Positions 17,831-26,958 of a DNA stretch of 37,350 nt are shown in pieces. A program made the position numbers and the translations under genes. The DNA comes from Chromatiaceae bacterium (lineage in GTDB: Bacteria; Pseudomonadota; Gammaproteobacteria; Chromatiales; Chromatiaceae), in contig REDK01000089.1 of NCBI GenBank assembly GCA_007693535.1, forward strand, positions 1-37,350. Reading direction: 5' to 3'. The notes beneath the pieces were generated by a model, which worked only from the letters and a program-made list of their open reading frames with translations, was not told where the DNA came from and made no database searches. Within the stretch, counting starts at the first letter, position 1; each line of letters begins with the position of its first letter.

Positions 17831-18243
17831 GCACGCCCGGTCAGATCGACTGTCCGGTTGCCACCGGCGACACCGGCAGGATTGCCGGCAGTCTCAGGAC
17901 CGTCCTCGGCGCGGTACTCGTAGTGGGTGATGCGACGGCGGATGTTGCGCTGAATGATGACCCCGAGCACCTTCCACTCCAGCCCGTCGAGGGCGATCGC
18001 GGGAAAGCGCCCATTCAGGGCCTGCAGCCATTCCCGGCCCTGTTCGTCGCGCCGATACTGGCGGAACCAGCGCACCCCCTCGACCTCGGCAAAGACATAC
18101 ATTCCGGGCCGGCAGCGGTCACTGGGCTCGACGATGACCACACAACGGTCCGGAAATTCGGGCTCCATATCGGGGCCGAGCACCTGCAGGGCGAAAGGCT
18201 CCTGCAGGGCGCAGCCGGTGCTCTCCAGCATGGACTCTGGCAT
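17827..18243 (-). CDS. S24/LexA-like domain protein lacking the catalytic dyad
   Basis: This 138-residue protein has a fold pattern of the LexA/UmuD peptidase S24 domain but no DNA-binding domain. FALQVLGPDMEP (18-28), DRCVVIVEPSDRCRPGMYVFAEVEG, VRWFRQYRR (57-65) and WKVLGVIIQ (90-98) align with the S24 core. Where S24 proteins have the nucleophilic Ser (G-D-S-M) this protein has Asp25. The general-base Lys region has only Arg, with no Lys between residues 29 and 90. It is therefore probably not an autoprotease. The ATG at 18243 follows GGAG by 7 nt. It is divergent from the Atm1-type ABC gene. Role unknown. Confidence 0.7.
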   Translation of the reverse strand: MPESMLESTGCALQEPFALQVLGPDMEPEFPDRCVVIVEPSDRCRPGMYVFAEVEGVRWFRQYRRDEQGREWLQALNGRFPAIALDGLEWKVLGVIIQRNIRRRITHYEYRAEDGPETAGNPAGVAGGNRTVDLTGRA

Positions 18244-18438
18244 CGGACAACTCCGGGTAGGCGTGACAACGGTGACGGCGCGCGGGATCGCGGCGCGGCG
18301 CACGGCCGGGAGGGCGCCCGGCCACCCACCGGTCACCGGGGACCTCGAGTCCGCCCGGCGATGCCGGCTTGGGCTAGGATGGCGCTGCCGCCCCCGCGGG
18401 CGCCAGCTTGGGATCAACCGCCGTGCAGTCAACCGGGC

Positions 18439-20268
18439 ATGCCACGCATCAACGCCACCGAACAGATCCACGACGACCGCCGCGACCGCCACAATCTGCG
18501 CGCGATGTTACCGTACCTGCGGGAATTTCGCGGGCGCGCCCTGCTGGCGTTGCTGTGCCTGGTGGCGGCCAAGCTGGCCAATGTCGGCGTGCCGCTGATC
18601 CTCAAGGAGATCATCGATCGCTTCGAGAACGAACCCGTCCAGACCCTGTTGCTGCCGCTGACCCTGCTACTCGCCTACGGGGCGCTCAAGCTGGCGTCCT
18701 CCCTGTTCAACGAGCTGCGCGACGTGGTCTTCGCCCGGGTGCGCTTTCGCGCCATGCGCCGCCTCTCCACCCGGGTACTGGCCCATCTGCATGCCCTGTC
18801 GCTGCGCTATCACCTGGAGCGCCAGAGCGGGGCCATCAGCCGCGACCTGGAACGCGGCACCCGTTCGGTGGCGACGATCCTCAACTACCTGGTCTTCAGC
18901 GTCATCCCGGTACTGGTGGAGTTCGGCCTGGTGGCCGCCGTGCTGATCACCCGCTATGCCCCGGTGTTCATGCTGGTCACCTTCGGCACCGTGCTCCTGT
19001 ACGCCATATTCACCTTTGCCATCACCGAATGGCGCATGGACTACCGGCGGCGCATGAACCTGCTCGATTCGCGCGCCAACAATCAGGCCTTTGACAGCCT
19101 GATCAATTACGAAACCGTCAAATACTTCGGCAACGAGGGGCTAGAACTCGCCCGCTACGATGCCACCCTGTCAGAATGGGAAGCGGTCGCCGTCAAGAGC
19201 CAGTCATCGATGTCGCTGTTGAACTTCGGCCAGGGCAGCATCATCGCCATCGGCGTGACCCTGGTCATGCTGCTGGCCGCCGACGGAGTTGTCCAAGGCC
19301 AGATGAGCGTTGGCGATCTGGTACTAGTCAATGCCTTCCTGCTGCAATTGTTCATCCCGCTCGGCTTCCTCGGCATCGTCTATCGCCAGATCAAATACGC
19401 CCTGGCAGATATGGACCTGGTCTTCAAGCTGTTGGAGCGCCCCCCCGAGATCGTCGACCGCCCGAGGGCGCCGGCGCTGCGGCTGCGCAGCGGGGCAGTG
19501 CGCTTCGACCGGGTGGATTTCCATTACCAGCGCGAGCGGCCCATCCTGCACCAGGTGAGCTTCAGTATCGACCCGGGCGAGAAGCTCGCGGTGGTCGGCC
19601 ACAGCGGGGCCGGCAAGTCCACCCTGGCGCGGCTGCTGTTTCGCTTCTACGAGGTCACCGGCGGACAGATCTGCATCGACGGTCAGGACCTGCGCGACGT
19701 GACCCAGGCCAGCCTGCGCGCCGCCATCGGCATCGTCCCCCAGGACAGCGTGCTGTTCAACGACAGCATCTGGTACAACCTGGCCTATGGTCGACCGGGC
19801 GCCACCCGCGCCGAGATCGAACAGGCCGCCGAACTGGCCCATATCCGCACCTTCATCGAGGGCCTGCCGGCAGGCTGGGAGACCCTGGTCGGGGAGCGCG
19901 GGCTGAAGCTCTCAGGCGGCGAGAAGCAGCGCGTCGCTATTGCCCGAGCCATCCTCAAGCGTCCGCGCATCCTGATCTTCGACGAGGCCACCTCGTCGCT
20001 GGATACCCGTACCGAGCAGGCCATCGCGCACACCCTGGCCGAGGTGGCGGCAAACCATACCACGCTGAGCATTGCCCATCGCCTGTCCACGGTGGTGGAT
20101 GCCGACCGCATCCTGGTGCTGGAAGCAGGTCGGGTCATCGAACAGGGCAGTCATCGCGCCCTGCTCGCCAGCGGCGGTGCCTATGCCGCGATGTGGGACC
20201 TGCAACAACGGGAAGCGGCCGCCGACCCGCAACCGGACCAAGCCGCCGGTACACTGCTGGAGCAGTAG
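18439..20268 (+). CDS. Atm1/HMT1-type ABC exporter (fused membrane and ATPase)
   Basis: This 609-residue half-transporter would dimerise in the inner membrane. Six membrane helices occupy about 30-310; the AFDSLINYETVKYFGNE segment is characteristic of the Atm1/HMT1 group, which exports glutathione-linked persulfide or metal-thiolate compounds. The ATPase has Walker A GHSGAGKST, Q-loop VPQDSVLFN, signature LSGGEKQR, Walker B ILIFDEATSSLD and switch SIAHRLST. The frame is open back to 17689, but family similarity starts near NLRAMLPYL, so the ATG at 18439 is used. The substrate is inferred from the family only. Confidence 0.93.
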   Translation: MPRINATEQIHDDRRDRHNLRAMLPYLREFRGRALLALLCLVAAKLANVGVPLILKEIIDRFENEPVQTLLLPLTLLLAYGALKLASSLFNELRDVVFARVRFRAMRRLSTRVLAHLHALSLRYHLERQSGAISRDLERGTRSVATILNYLVFSVIPVLVEFGLVAAVLITRYAPVFMLVTFGTVLLYAIFTFAITEWRMDYRRRMNLLDSRANNQAFDSLINYETVKYFGNEGLELARYDATLSEWEAVAVKSQSSMSLLNFGQGSIIAIGVTLVMLLAADGVVQGQMSVGDLVLVNAFLLQLFIPLGFLGIVYRQIKYALADMDLVFKLLERPPEIVDRPRAPALRLRSGAVRFDRVDFHYQRERPILHQVSFSIDPGEKLAVVGHSGAGKSTLARLLFRFYEVTGGQICIDGQDLRDVTQASLRAAIGIVPQDSVLFNDSIWYNLAYGRPGATRAEIEQAAELAHIRTFIEGLPAGWETLVGERGLKLSGGEKQRVAIARAILKRPRILIFDEATSSLDTRTEQAIAHTLAEVAANHTTLSIAHRLSTVVDADRILVLEAGRVIEQGSHRALLASGGAYAAMWDLQQREAAADPQPDQAAGTLLEQ

Positions 20269-20503
20269 TGGCGATCGGCAGCGACGAGACCCTGATCCAC
20301 CGGGTCAACGCGCCCCTGTACCGGGCAAGAAACAGTTCCGCGACCGGGTTGCCTGCCGTCCTCCGGTCGCGCTGACCTCCTCCGCCTGGCACCGCGGACC
20401 GGCCGACCAGGTACCATAACGGGTAACCGGCTGCCGCCGCGCTGCCCGCTGAGCCCCCAGCGGCAGCGACCAACCACCCCGACGCCAGGAGATCCCCACC
20501 GCC

Positions 20504-21610
<1,107 letters not shown>

Positions 21611-21624
21611 ACGCTGGGCCTCGT

Positions 21625-22389
21625 TCAGCCGCCGTCCAGGTCGTCGATCTCGGCCAGGGCAGCCAGGACGGCCGGCGCCAGCACGGTGATGCGTGCGCCC
21701 TGGATGCGGATCACGTCCTCATCGCTGAGTTGACGGATCACCCGCGAGAAGGTCTCTGGCTTGATCGACAGGCGTGAGGCCAGTACCCCTTTGCGCACGT
21801 CGAGGACGAAACAGGGCACCGTTGGCGATGGCAGCGCACTCGCATCCGCAGCGGATCGGGGCTTGACCTGCTCAGCTGCCGCGGGGCTCCTGGTGGCGCC
21901 GGACGCGGCGCGACATTGGGCCAGCAGGTAACGGGCGACCCGGCGCTTGGCACCGTGCAGGCTGAGGTTGTCGATCTCGCCGATCAGCCCGCGCAGGCGC
22001 ATGCTGAGCGCGCCGAGGACGATGAAGCAGGTCTCCACCGAATCGCGCAGCATCGTGGCAAAGTCGCCGGCATCGATCGCGATCAGCGTGGTCGGCTCCA
22101 GCGCAGCCGCGCAGACCGGGTAACGCGGGGCATTGAGAAACATCAGCGCCTCGGCAAAGGTCTGCCCCGGGGCGACGAACTCGATAATCTTCTCCGCCCC
22201 CTCCGGCGACAGCCGGAACAGGCGCATCTGACCCTGTTCCACCAGATAGAACCGCTCGGCCGGATCACCTTGGCTGAACAGCCACTGGCCCTCGTCCAGC
22301 GCCAGCCGCCGGGCATGGCTCGCCACCCGCTGCAATTGGTCGTCGCGCAGGCGGCTCAGCAACGGCGTACCGCGCAGCACCTCGATCAT
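21625..22389 (-). CDS. Crp/Fnr-family transcription regulator, DNR-like
   Basis: This 254-residue regulator has an N-terminal cyclic-nucleotide-binding-type beta barrel (about 1-115), a dimer helix (about 118-155) and a C-terminal winged HTH (about 193-240). The recognition helix has Glu212-T-F-Ser215-Arg216, the E-x-x-S-R motif used by FNR and DNR to read TTGAT half-sites. The N-terminal cysteine cluster of FNR is absent, so it is not an FNR-type iron-sulfur oxygen sensor. DNR-like haem/NO sensing is a possible inference. About 30 Ala/Ser/Pro-rich residues (162-192) interrupt the usual helix-to-HTH connection. It is divergent from the DsrC-like operon, which has a perfect FNR/DNR box. Confidence 0.88.
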   Translation of the reverse strand: MIEVLRGTPLLSRLRDDQLQRVASHARRLALDEGQWLFSQGDPAERFYLVEQGQMRLFRLSPEGAEKIIEFVAPGQTFAEALMFLNAPRYPVCAAALEPTTLIAIDAGDFATMLRDSVETCFIVLGALSMRLRGLIGEIDNLSLHGAKRRVARYLLAQCRAASGATRSPAAAEQVKPRSAADASALPSPTVPCFVLDVRKGVLASRLSIKPETFSRVIRQLSDEDVIRIQGARITVLAPAVLAALAEIDDLDGG

Positions 22390-22629
22390 CTTTGTCCTCC
22401 GCCCGCAGCCTCCGCCCGTGGATGCACCTGCCCGTCAGTGCCGGGCGCGACCGCTGGCCCGGAAAGCGGCTCGGCAAGCCCTCTTTGTTCGCCGGCTCTC
22501 AATCAACCGCGCTCGAACCACCGCGCGGCCCGACGATAGCGCCAGACCGCGAGGTCGAGCAACAGCGCCAGCCAGAGACCGGCAGCAGCCCGGATCGCCA
22601 ACACCGGCAGCCGGCTGGCCACGGCCGCC
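22390..22629. other. Divergent intergenic region
   Basis: No supported gene is present. On the minus strand a short hydrophobic frame (22503-22643) lacks a good start codon and ribosome-binding site; see findings. Confidence 0.4.
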
Positions 22630-22643
22630 TTGATGCCAATCAA
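22630..22643 (+). promoter_or_regulatory. Perfect FNR/DNR box
   Basis: TTGATGCCAATCAA is an exact match to TTGAT-N4-ATCAA. Its centre is 78 nt before the GTG start of the DsrC-like gene. If the site works at -41.5 (class II activation), transcription would start near 22678 and the -10 would fall around GATGAT (22664-22669), a weak match as is common for activated promoters. The regulator at 21625-22389 is the obvious candidate binder. Confidence 0.8.
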
Positions 22644-22714
22644 GGCGATCAGGCCGGCGTGCTGATGATGATCGGCACGACACCACAGAGTCCGTCTTGC
22701 CGGAGGTAACCCAA

Positions 22715-23356
22715 GTGATTGCCGTTCAGGTCCTGATGAAGCTCAATCAAGCCCCCCTGAAGCGCACGCCGGTCAGCCTGCGACTGGACGCCGATGGCCG
22801 CACCACCGCGCCGGTTGCCACCGACCGTGCAGGCATCGCGCGCTTCGATCTCGCGCCGGCCAGCGGCACTGTGCTAGTCGACGGCATCGAGCGCTACCAT
22901 GGCGTTCTGAACGAACAGGTCCACATCGAACTCTGGTCTATTACCCAGTCCCCCAGCGACCCCCGCGGCGCCCCCGGTGAACTGCCCGGGGGCAACAACG
23001 CCTATCCGGGCATGACCACCAGGGCGCTGCTGGTCGATGGCAGCGAGGTCCTCACCGACGGCGAGGGCTATCTAGTTGACCCGGGCCAATGGTCGGAGGG
23101 GTTCGTGCGCGCCCAGGCCAGCGCCGAGGGGCTGGTGCTGACCGATGCCCACTGGGAGGTGATCCGCTATCTGCGCCAGCGCTACGCGGCCAGCGGGCAG
23201 CAGGCCACGGTGCGCGACATGATCCGCCATTTCCGCCGCGTTTGGGGGGCCGAGGCCGGCAGCAACGGTGCCCTGCACCGGCTGTTCCCGCGCGGCGGCC
23301 CGCAAAAACAGGGCAACCGTCTGGCCGGACTCCTGCGCACCAAGGGGGAGCATTGA
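22715..23356 (+). CDS. Cysteine-less DsrC/TusE-family protein with extra N-terminal domain
   Basis: The C-terminal half (about 103-213) is a clear DsrC/TusE domain: TDGEGYLVDPGQWSEGF, LTDAHWEVIRYLRQRY, VRDMIRHF and LHRLFPRGGPQKQGNRLAGL. DsrC carries two redox cysteines on the C-terminal arm and TusE carries the last one. Here the inner position is Asn201 and the arm ends TKGEH, so both are absent and the whole protein has no cysteine. Such proteins are thought to be regulatory rather than sulfur carriers. Residues 1-80 are an added beta-rich domain (TDRAGIARFDLAPASGTVLVDG) resembling small Ig/prealbumin-like modules. GTG at 22715 is chosen because GGAGG precedes it by 8 nt. An FNR box lies upstream and the next gene overlaps by 4 nt. 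Confidence 0.85.
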   Translation: MIAVQVLMKLNQAPLKRTPVSLRLDADGRTTAPVATDRAGIARFDLAPASGTVLVDGIERYHGVLNEQVHIELWSITQSPSDPRGAPGELPGGNNAYPGMTTRALLVDGSEVLTDGEGYLVDPGQWSEGFVRAQASAEGLVLTDAHWEVIRYLRQRYAASGQQATVRDMIRHFRRVWGAEAGSNGALHRLFPRGGPQKQGNRLAGLLRTKGEH

Positions 23357-23790
23357 CCAGTTCCCCTCGCCACCGCCCGCGCCTGAGCAGCCTGAAGACG
23401 AGCCGGCGTATCCGCCGCGAACCACGTACCATCGCGGCCATGCTGCGCATCTGGTGCCTCGCGCAGCACCAACCGGCATTACCTGTCATTGGCGAGGATG
23501 GTCACGGCGCCGGGATCAGCGGCGACGCTCGCCTCTGCCCCGCCTGCACGGATCTGCTTGCGTATGCCGAGCAGCGGCTCGCCACCTGCCCGTTCCAGGA
23601 ACAGAAACCTGCCTGCAATCATTGCCAGGTCCATTGCTATCGCAGCGACCGGCGCGCGCAGGTCCGGCAGGTGATGCGCTATGCCGGGCCGCGCATGCTG
23701 CTGCGCCACCCTTGGCTCAGCCTCTGGCACCTGCTCGACACCCACCGCCGGGGAGCGACCCGGCAGCGCCGGTGCGGCACGGCGGATTGA
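23353..23790 (+). CDS. ygbA: YgbA-type (nitrous-oxide-stimulated promoter family) protein
   Basis: This 145-residue protein belongs to the YgbA family, whose E. coli member is induced by nitric oxide through NsrR. RREPRTIAAMLRIWC, LCPACTDLLAYAEQRLATCPFQEQKPACNHCQVHCY and MRYAGPRMLLRHP are diagnostic in order. Six conserved cysteines (62, 65, 79, 88, 91, 95) could bind a metal or iron-sulfur cluster. No upstream ATG fits; the TTG at 23353 overlaps the DsrC-like stop (TTGA) after GGGGGAG, indicating translational coupling. Its position behind an FNR/DNR box and the DsrC-like gene links both to anaerobic or NO stress. Confidence 0.82.
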   Translation: MTSSPRHRPRLSSLKTSRRIRREPRTIAAMLRIWCLAQHQPALPVIGEDGHGAGISGDARLCPACTDLLAYAEQRLATCPFQEQKPACNHCQVHCYRSDRRAQVRQVMRYAGPRMLLRHPWLSLWHLLDTHRRGATRQRRCGTAD

Positions 23791-23931
23791 GTGCGACGGC
23801 CTCGCCGGTCGTTGGCACGGGACCAGATCTCCCGAGCGCCGAGTCTGACCGCAGGTTCCAGCACGGAGCAGCCCGCACCCATCGACACCGGCGCGGTCCG
23901 GCTGGTCCTGCCGCAGTGCGGGGCCGGTGCT

Positions 23932-24666
23932 TCACCGCGCGACCAGCCCCAGCCAGCCCAGCAGCGGCGGCAGCAGCAGGGCGGTCAGCACCGCGGCCAG
24001 CGCCATCGCCAGCCCGGCCAGGGCGCCGGCCCGGGCGTCCAGTTGCAACGCGCGGGCGGTGCCCATGCCATGCGCCGCGGTACCCAGCGCGGTCCCGATG
24101 ACCACCGGATCACGGATGCCCAGCAGACGCAGCAGCCCGACCCCGAAGACCGCTCCCACCAGCCCGGTGAGGACCACCAGGGCCGCGGTCAAGGCCGGGA
24201 TGCCACCGAGCTTCTCAGCAATCCCCATCGCCACCGGCGTGGTGACCGATTTGGGCGCCAGCGATAGCAGCACCGGCTCCTCGGCCCCAAACAGCAACGC
24301 CAGCCCCACCGCGAGCAGCGCCGCCGTCGTCACCCCTACGAGCAGCGCCACCCCCAGCGGTAGCGCCAGGGTGCGCAGGTCGGCGCGCAAGCGATAAAGC
24401 GGGATCGCCAGTGCCACGGTCGCCGGCCCGAGCAGGAAGTGGATGAACTGGGCGCCGTCGAAATAGACGGCATAGGGGGTGTCGGTGAGGACTAGCAGGC
24501 CGATCAACAGGCCCACCGTCCACACCACCGGATTGAGCAGTGCCAGGCGGCCCGCGCGTTCGTAGAGGACCGTGGTTGCCTGCCAGAGCAGCAGCGTGGC
24601 AGTGAGCCAGAACAGCGGCTTAGCGGCTAGATAGACCCACAGGGTCTGCAGCGGCTCCTCAGCCAT
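23932..24666 (-). CDS. lrgB: LrgB/CidB-family membrane protein
   Basis: This 244-residue inner-membrane protein has about seven hydrophobic segments. The family core SLAPKSVTTPVAMGIAE, GIRDPVVIGTALGTAAHGMGTARAL is intact. LrgB works with LrgA; the pair is described as holin/antiholin-like, and plant and bacterial relatives transport glycolate/glycerate or pyruvate. Its start overlaps the lrgA 3' end by 8 nt, so they form an operon. It converges on ygbA. Confidence 0.93.
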   Translation of the reverse strand: MAEEPLQTLWVYLAAKPLFWLTATLLLWQATTVLYERAGRLALLNPVVWTVGLLIGLLVLTDTPYAVYFDGAQFIHFLLGPATVALAIPLYRLRADLRTLALPLGVALLVGVTTAALLAVGLALLFGAEEPVLLSLAPKSVTTPVAMGIAEKLGGIPALTAALVVLTGLVGAVFGVGLLRLLGIRDPVVIGTALGTAAHGMGTARALQLDARAGALAGLAMALAAVLTALLLPPLLGWLGLVAR

Positions 24667-25120
24667 GACCGGCCCGCGCGCCAGCCCCTAGCGCGGTCTC
24701 GGCCCCGCCATCGGTACCGCCATCGGTACTGGCCTGGGCCGCAGACTGCGTCCTGCCACCGGGACCACCCCCACCGGCCCGCGGGCCCAGCAGCCATCGC
24801 ATCGCGCGCATGGTCAGCGCGGTGATCAGCAGGACCGCCAGGGTGCCCGGCAGCAGCGCCGCGACCAGCGTCGGCCAGTCCGCCAGCAGCCGCTGCCAGT
24901 GCACCATGACTCCCACCCCCGCCGGCACGAACAACAGCGGCAAATGGCCGAGTAGGGTATCGGCACTCTGCGCGACGCCGGCCGGCAGGCCACGCCAGCT
25001 CAGCCCAGCAAACAGCAGCAGCATGCCCAGCACCGGCCCCGGCAGCGGCAGATGCAGTAGCAGCACAGCAATCTCGCCGAGCAGTTGGCAACAGAGGATC
25101 AGGGTCAGGGCCTTGAGCAT
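24659..25120 (-). CDS. lrgA: LrgA/CidA-family membrane protein
   Basis: This 153-residue protein has four hydrophobic segments in the first 115 residues and the family motifs LLGEIAVLLLHLPLPGPVLGMLLL and LGHLPLLFVPAGVGVMVH. The last 40 residues are Gly/Ala-rich and hydrophilic, longer than the family usually has. It is the upstream partner of lrgB, with which it overlaps by 8 nt. The gene lies 38 nt after the RyR-domain gene. Confidence 0.9.
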   Translation of the reverse strand: MLKALTLILCCQLLGEIAVLLLHLPLPGPVLGMLLLFAGLSWRGLPAGVAQSADTLLGHLPLLFVPAGVGVMVHWQRLLADWPTLVAALLPGTLAVLLITALTMRAMRWLLGPRAGGGGPGGRTQSAAQASTDGGTDGGAETALGAGARAGHG

Positions 25121-25158
25121 CGGACGGATTCTCGCAACGGGCCGGGAGCCGAGCCCGG

Positions 25159-26958
25159 TCAGTATTCAAAGCCCCAGTGCAGCCGACCGGCCGGATCGAT
25201 CTCTACCCGCTTGGGTGCGCCAGCCGCGGATACCGCCGCCGTGCCCCGCGGGGTGGCCGTCGGCGCAAACTCCAGCAGGATCTCGGCACGCCGGTGCAAC
25301 CAGCGCAGCAGCTCCCCAGGCGCCGGCAACGGGATGCGCCGCTCGGCCCGAGCCACTAGCGCCAGCGTCTCCAGGCGGGCAGCGGCATCGAGCCCGGCCA
25401 GTAGGGCCGGCAGCGGCCGGTCACCGAGCAGGAACAGCCCGGCCCCGGCCTCGTCCAGGGCGCGCTGCGCGAACCGGCGCGCCGGCGCCTCGGCCAGGGT
25501 GCTGGCAAGGATCAGGCCGCGCGCCGGATAGCGGGCCAGCAGCCGGCGCAGGATCTGCCCGAACCGCCGGTGCAGACGGGCATCGGTGAGCGCCGCGGCG
25601 GGAAACCCGGGCGGGAGCGGCGCCAGCCCCAGGATCAGCATGCGCACCACCCCTAGGCTGGAGCGGGCGAGCAGGGCCGGGACCTGGCGCACCGCAAAGC
25701 GGTCCAGGTCCTGCATCGGTCCGGACAGATCCCGATAGAGAATCAGTTGGGGGTGCTGCTTGCGGGCGTTGTCGCGCACCGGGGCATAGGACCAGCCATC
25801 CAGATAGCGGTCCGCGGCCCAGCGGGCGTGCTCGATCTGCGCCAGTCGTTCCACCTCCACCGGGGTGAAGGCGAACGACTCCACCTGCTCTTCGGCCACT
25901 GCCCGACAATCAGTGACAGCCAGCTTGGCCCAGAGATGATCGGCCTGCTGGCGGTTGGCATCGCGATAGGACTCGGCCAGGGTCGCCCATGGCTGCCCGG
26001 CCGGCTCGCTGGCAGGATCGCGGCCCTGCGCCTCGATGCTGTCGCGGTAATGGCCGTGGATCACCTGGGCCAGGGCATCGGTGCGGGCCTCCAGCAACAC
26101 CTCCGGCGCCAGTACCGTGTCGCGATACGAGACCGGGATGATCTGCCCATCCCAGTCGGCCAGGGTTCCGGTGGGTTGCGTTGCGCCGACCTCCAGCAGA
26201 ATCGGCGGAGAGACCCCCTGCCCCGCCGCCAGTTGCCGGGCCAGCCCGATGGCGACCGCCAGCCCAGCACTCGGCAGCGCTGGGCAAACCCAGACCAGCG
26301 AGACCGGTGGCCCGTTCAGCAGCTCGGGATCATCGGGCCCCAGAAAACGCAGCCGGGCAATCTGGCCGGCCTGGGGATAGGCAGCCATGAACGCCCGCTG
26401 CCAGGCTGCGGCAGCCCCCGCCAGCAGGGTGATATGGAGAGGCCGCTCGCCATAATGGCCGCCGCGCAGGGCCTGCACCAACAGGGCCTCGGCCGGCGGT
26501 GCCCGCCCGGCGATGATCAGATGGATGGCCTGATCGTCCCCCGGGTCGGCGCCCTGATGCAGCGGCCAGCGCGCAAGTAGCAACCGCGCCGCTCGCGCTG
26601 CGAGATCGATCTGCTCCAGTTGCAGGGTCGCCGGCACAGCCGGCAGTGGCAGCGGAGCAGGAGCGGCATTGCCGGTGTCATGGATCAACAGCACCCGCAG
26701 CGGTGCGCGCCCTGCCGCTCGCCGCTGGCAGGCGCGTGCGAGCGCCGCCAGGCTGGCCGCGGCATCCTGTGGGTCGGCCAGCACCAGCACCAGCGCCCGC
26801 TGCAGCCGGCGCAAGAGGGCGGGTGCCGGCACGACCGCAGCAGGGTCGGCGATCTGCTCGAACCGCCGCCGCGCCCGGCCCAGACCCGCCGCGACCTGCG
26901 CCGCCAACGGGCTGGCACCGGCGAGCAGGATGGGAGGGGCGCCGAGGGACCAGGACAT
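25159..26958 (-). CDS. RyR-domain protein with Rossmann-like and SLOG-like regions
   Basis: This is a 599-residue soluble protein. Residues about 8-95 begin with a TrkA-N/Rossmann-like strand-glycine motif (PILLAGASPLAAQVAAGLG). Residues 145-280 look like a second alpha/beta region. Residues about 368-430 form a RyR domain (EHARWAADRYLDGWSYAP, DNARKQHP, DRFAVRQVPALL), the repeat found in ryanodine receptors and in bacterial nucleotide-signalling proteins. Residues 437-545 (RMLILGLAPLPPG, GLILASTLAEAPARRFAQRAL, LVARAERRIPLP) resemble a divergent SLOG nucleotide-binding domain. The ATG at 26958 is chosen; the frame continues to 27231 but only with Arg-rich non-family sequence. The RyR call is firm, the SLOG call tentative. 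No effector gene adjoins it. Confidence 0.78.
   Translation of the reverse strand: MSWSLGAPPILLAGASPLAAQVAAGLGRARRRFEQIADPAAVVPAPALLRRLQRALVLVLADPQDAAASLAALARACQRRAAGRAPLRVLLIHDTGNAAPAPLPLPAVPATLQLEQIDLAARAARLLLARWPLHQGADPGDDQAIHLIIAGRAPPAEALLVQALRGGHYGERPLHITLLAGAAAAWQRAFMAAYPQAGQIARLRFLGPDDPELLNGPPVSLVWVCPALPSAGLAVAIGLARQLAAGQGVSPPILLEVGATQPTGTLADWDGQIIPVSYRDTVLAPEVLLEARTDALAQVIHGHYRDSIEAQGRDPASEPAGQPWATLAESYRDANRQQADHLWAKLAVTDCRAVAEEQVESFAFTPVEVERLAQIEHARWAADRYLDGWSYAPVRDNARKQHPQLILYRDLSGPMQDLDRFAVRQVPALLARSSLGVVRMLILGLAPLPPGFPAAALTDARLHRRFGQILRRLLARYPARGLILASTLAEAPARRFAQRALDEAGAGLFLLGDRPLPALLAGLDAAARLETLALVARAERRIPLPAPGELLRWLHRRAEILLEFAPTATPRGTAAVSAAGAPKRVEIDPAGRLHWGFEY

Noticed and set aside
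17689-18438. A long upstream extension of the Atm1-type ABC ORF
   Set aside because: Family similarity begins only after 18439. The extension is antisense to the S24-like gene and crosses a tandem repeat.
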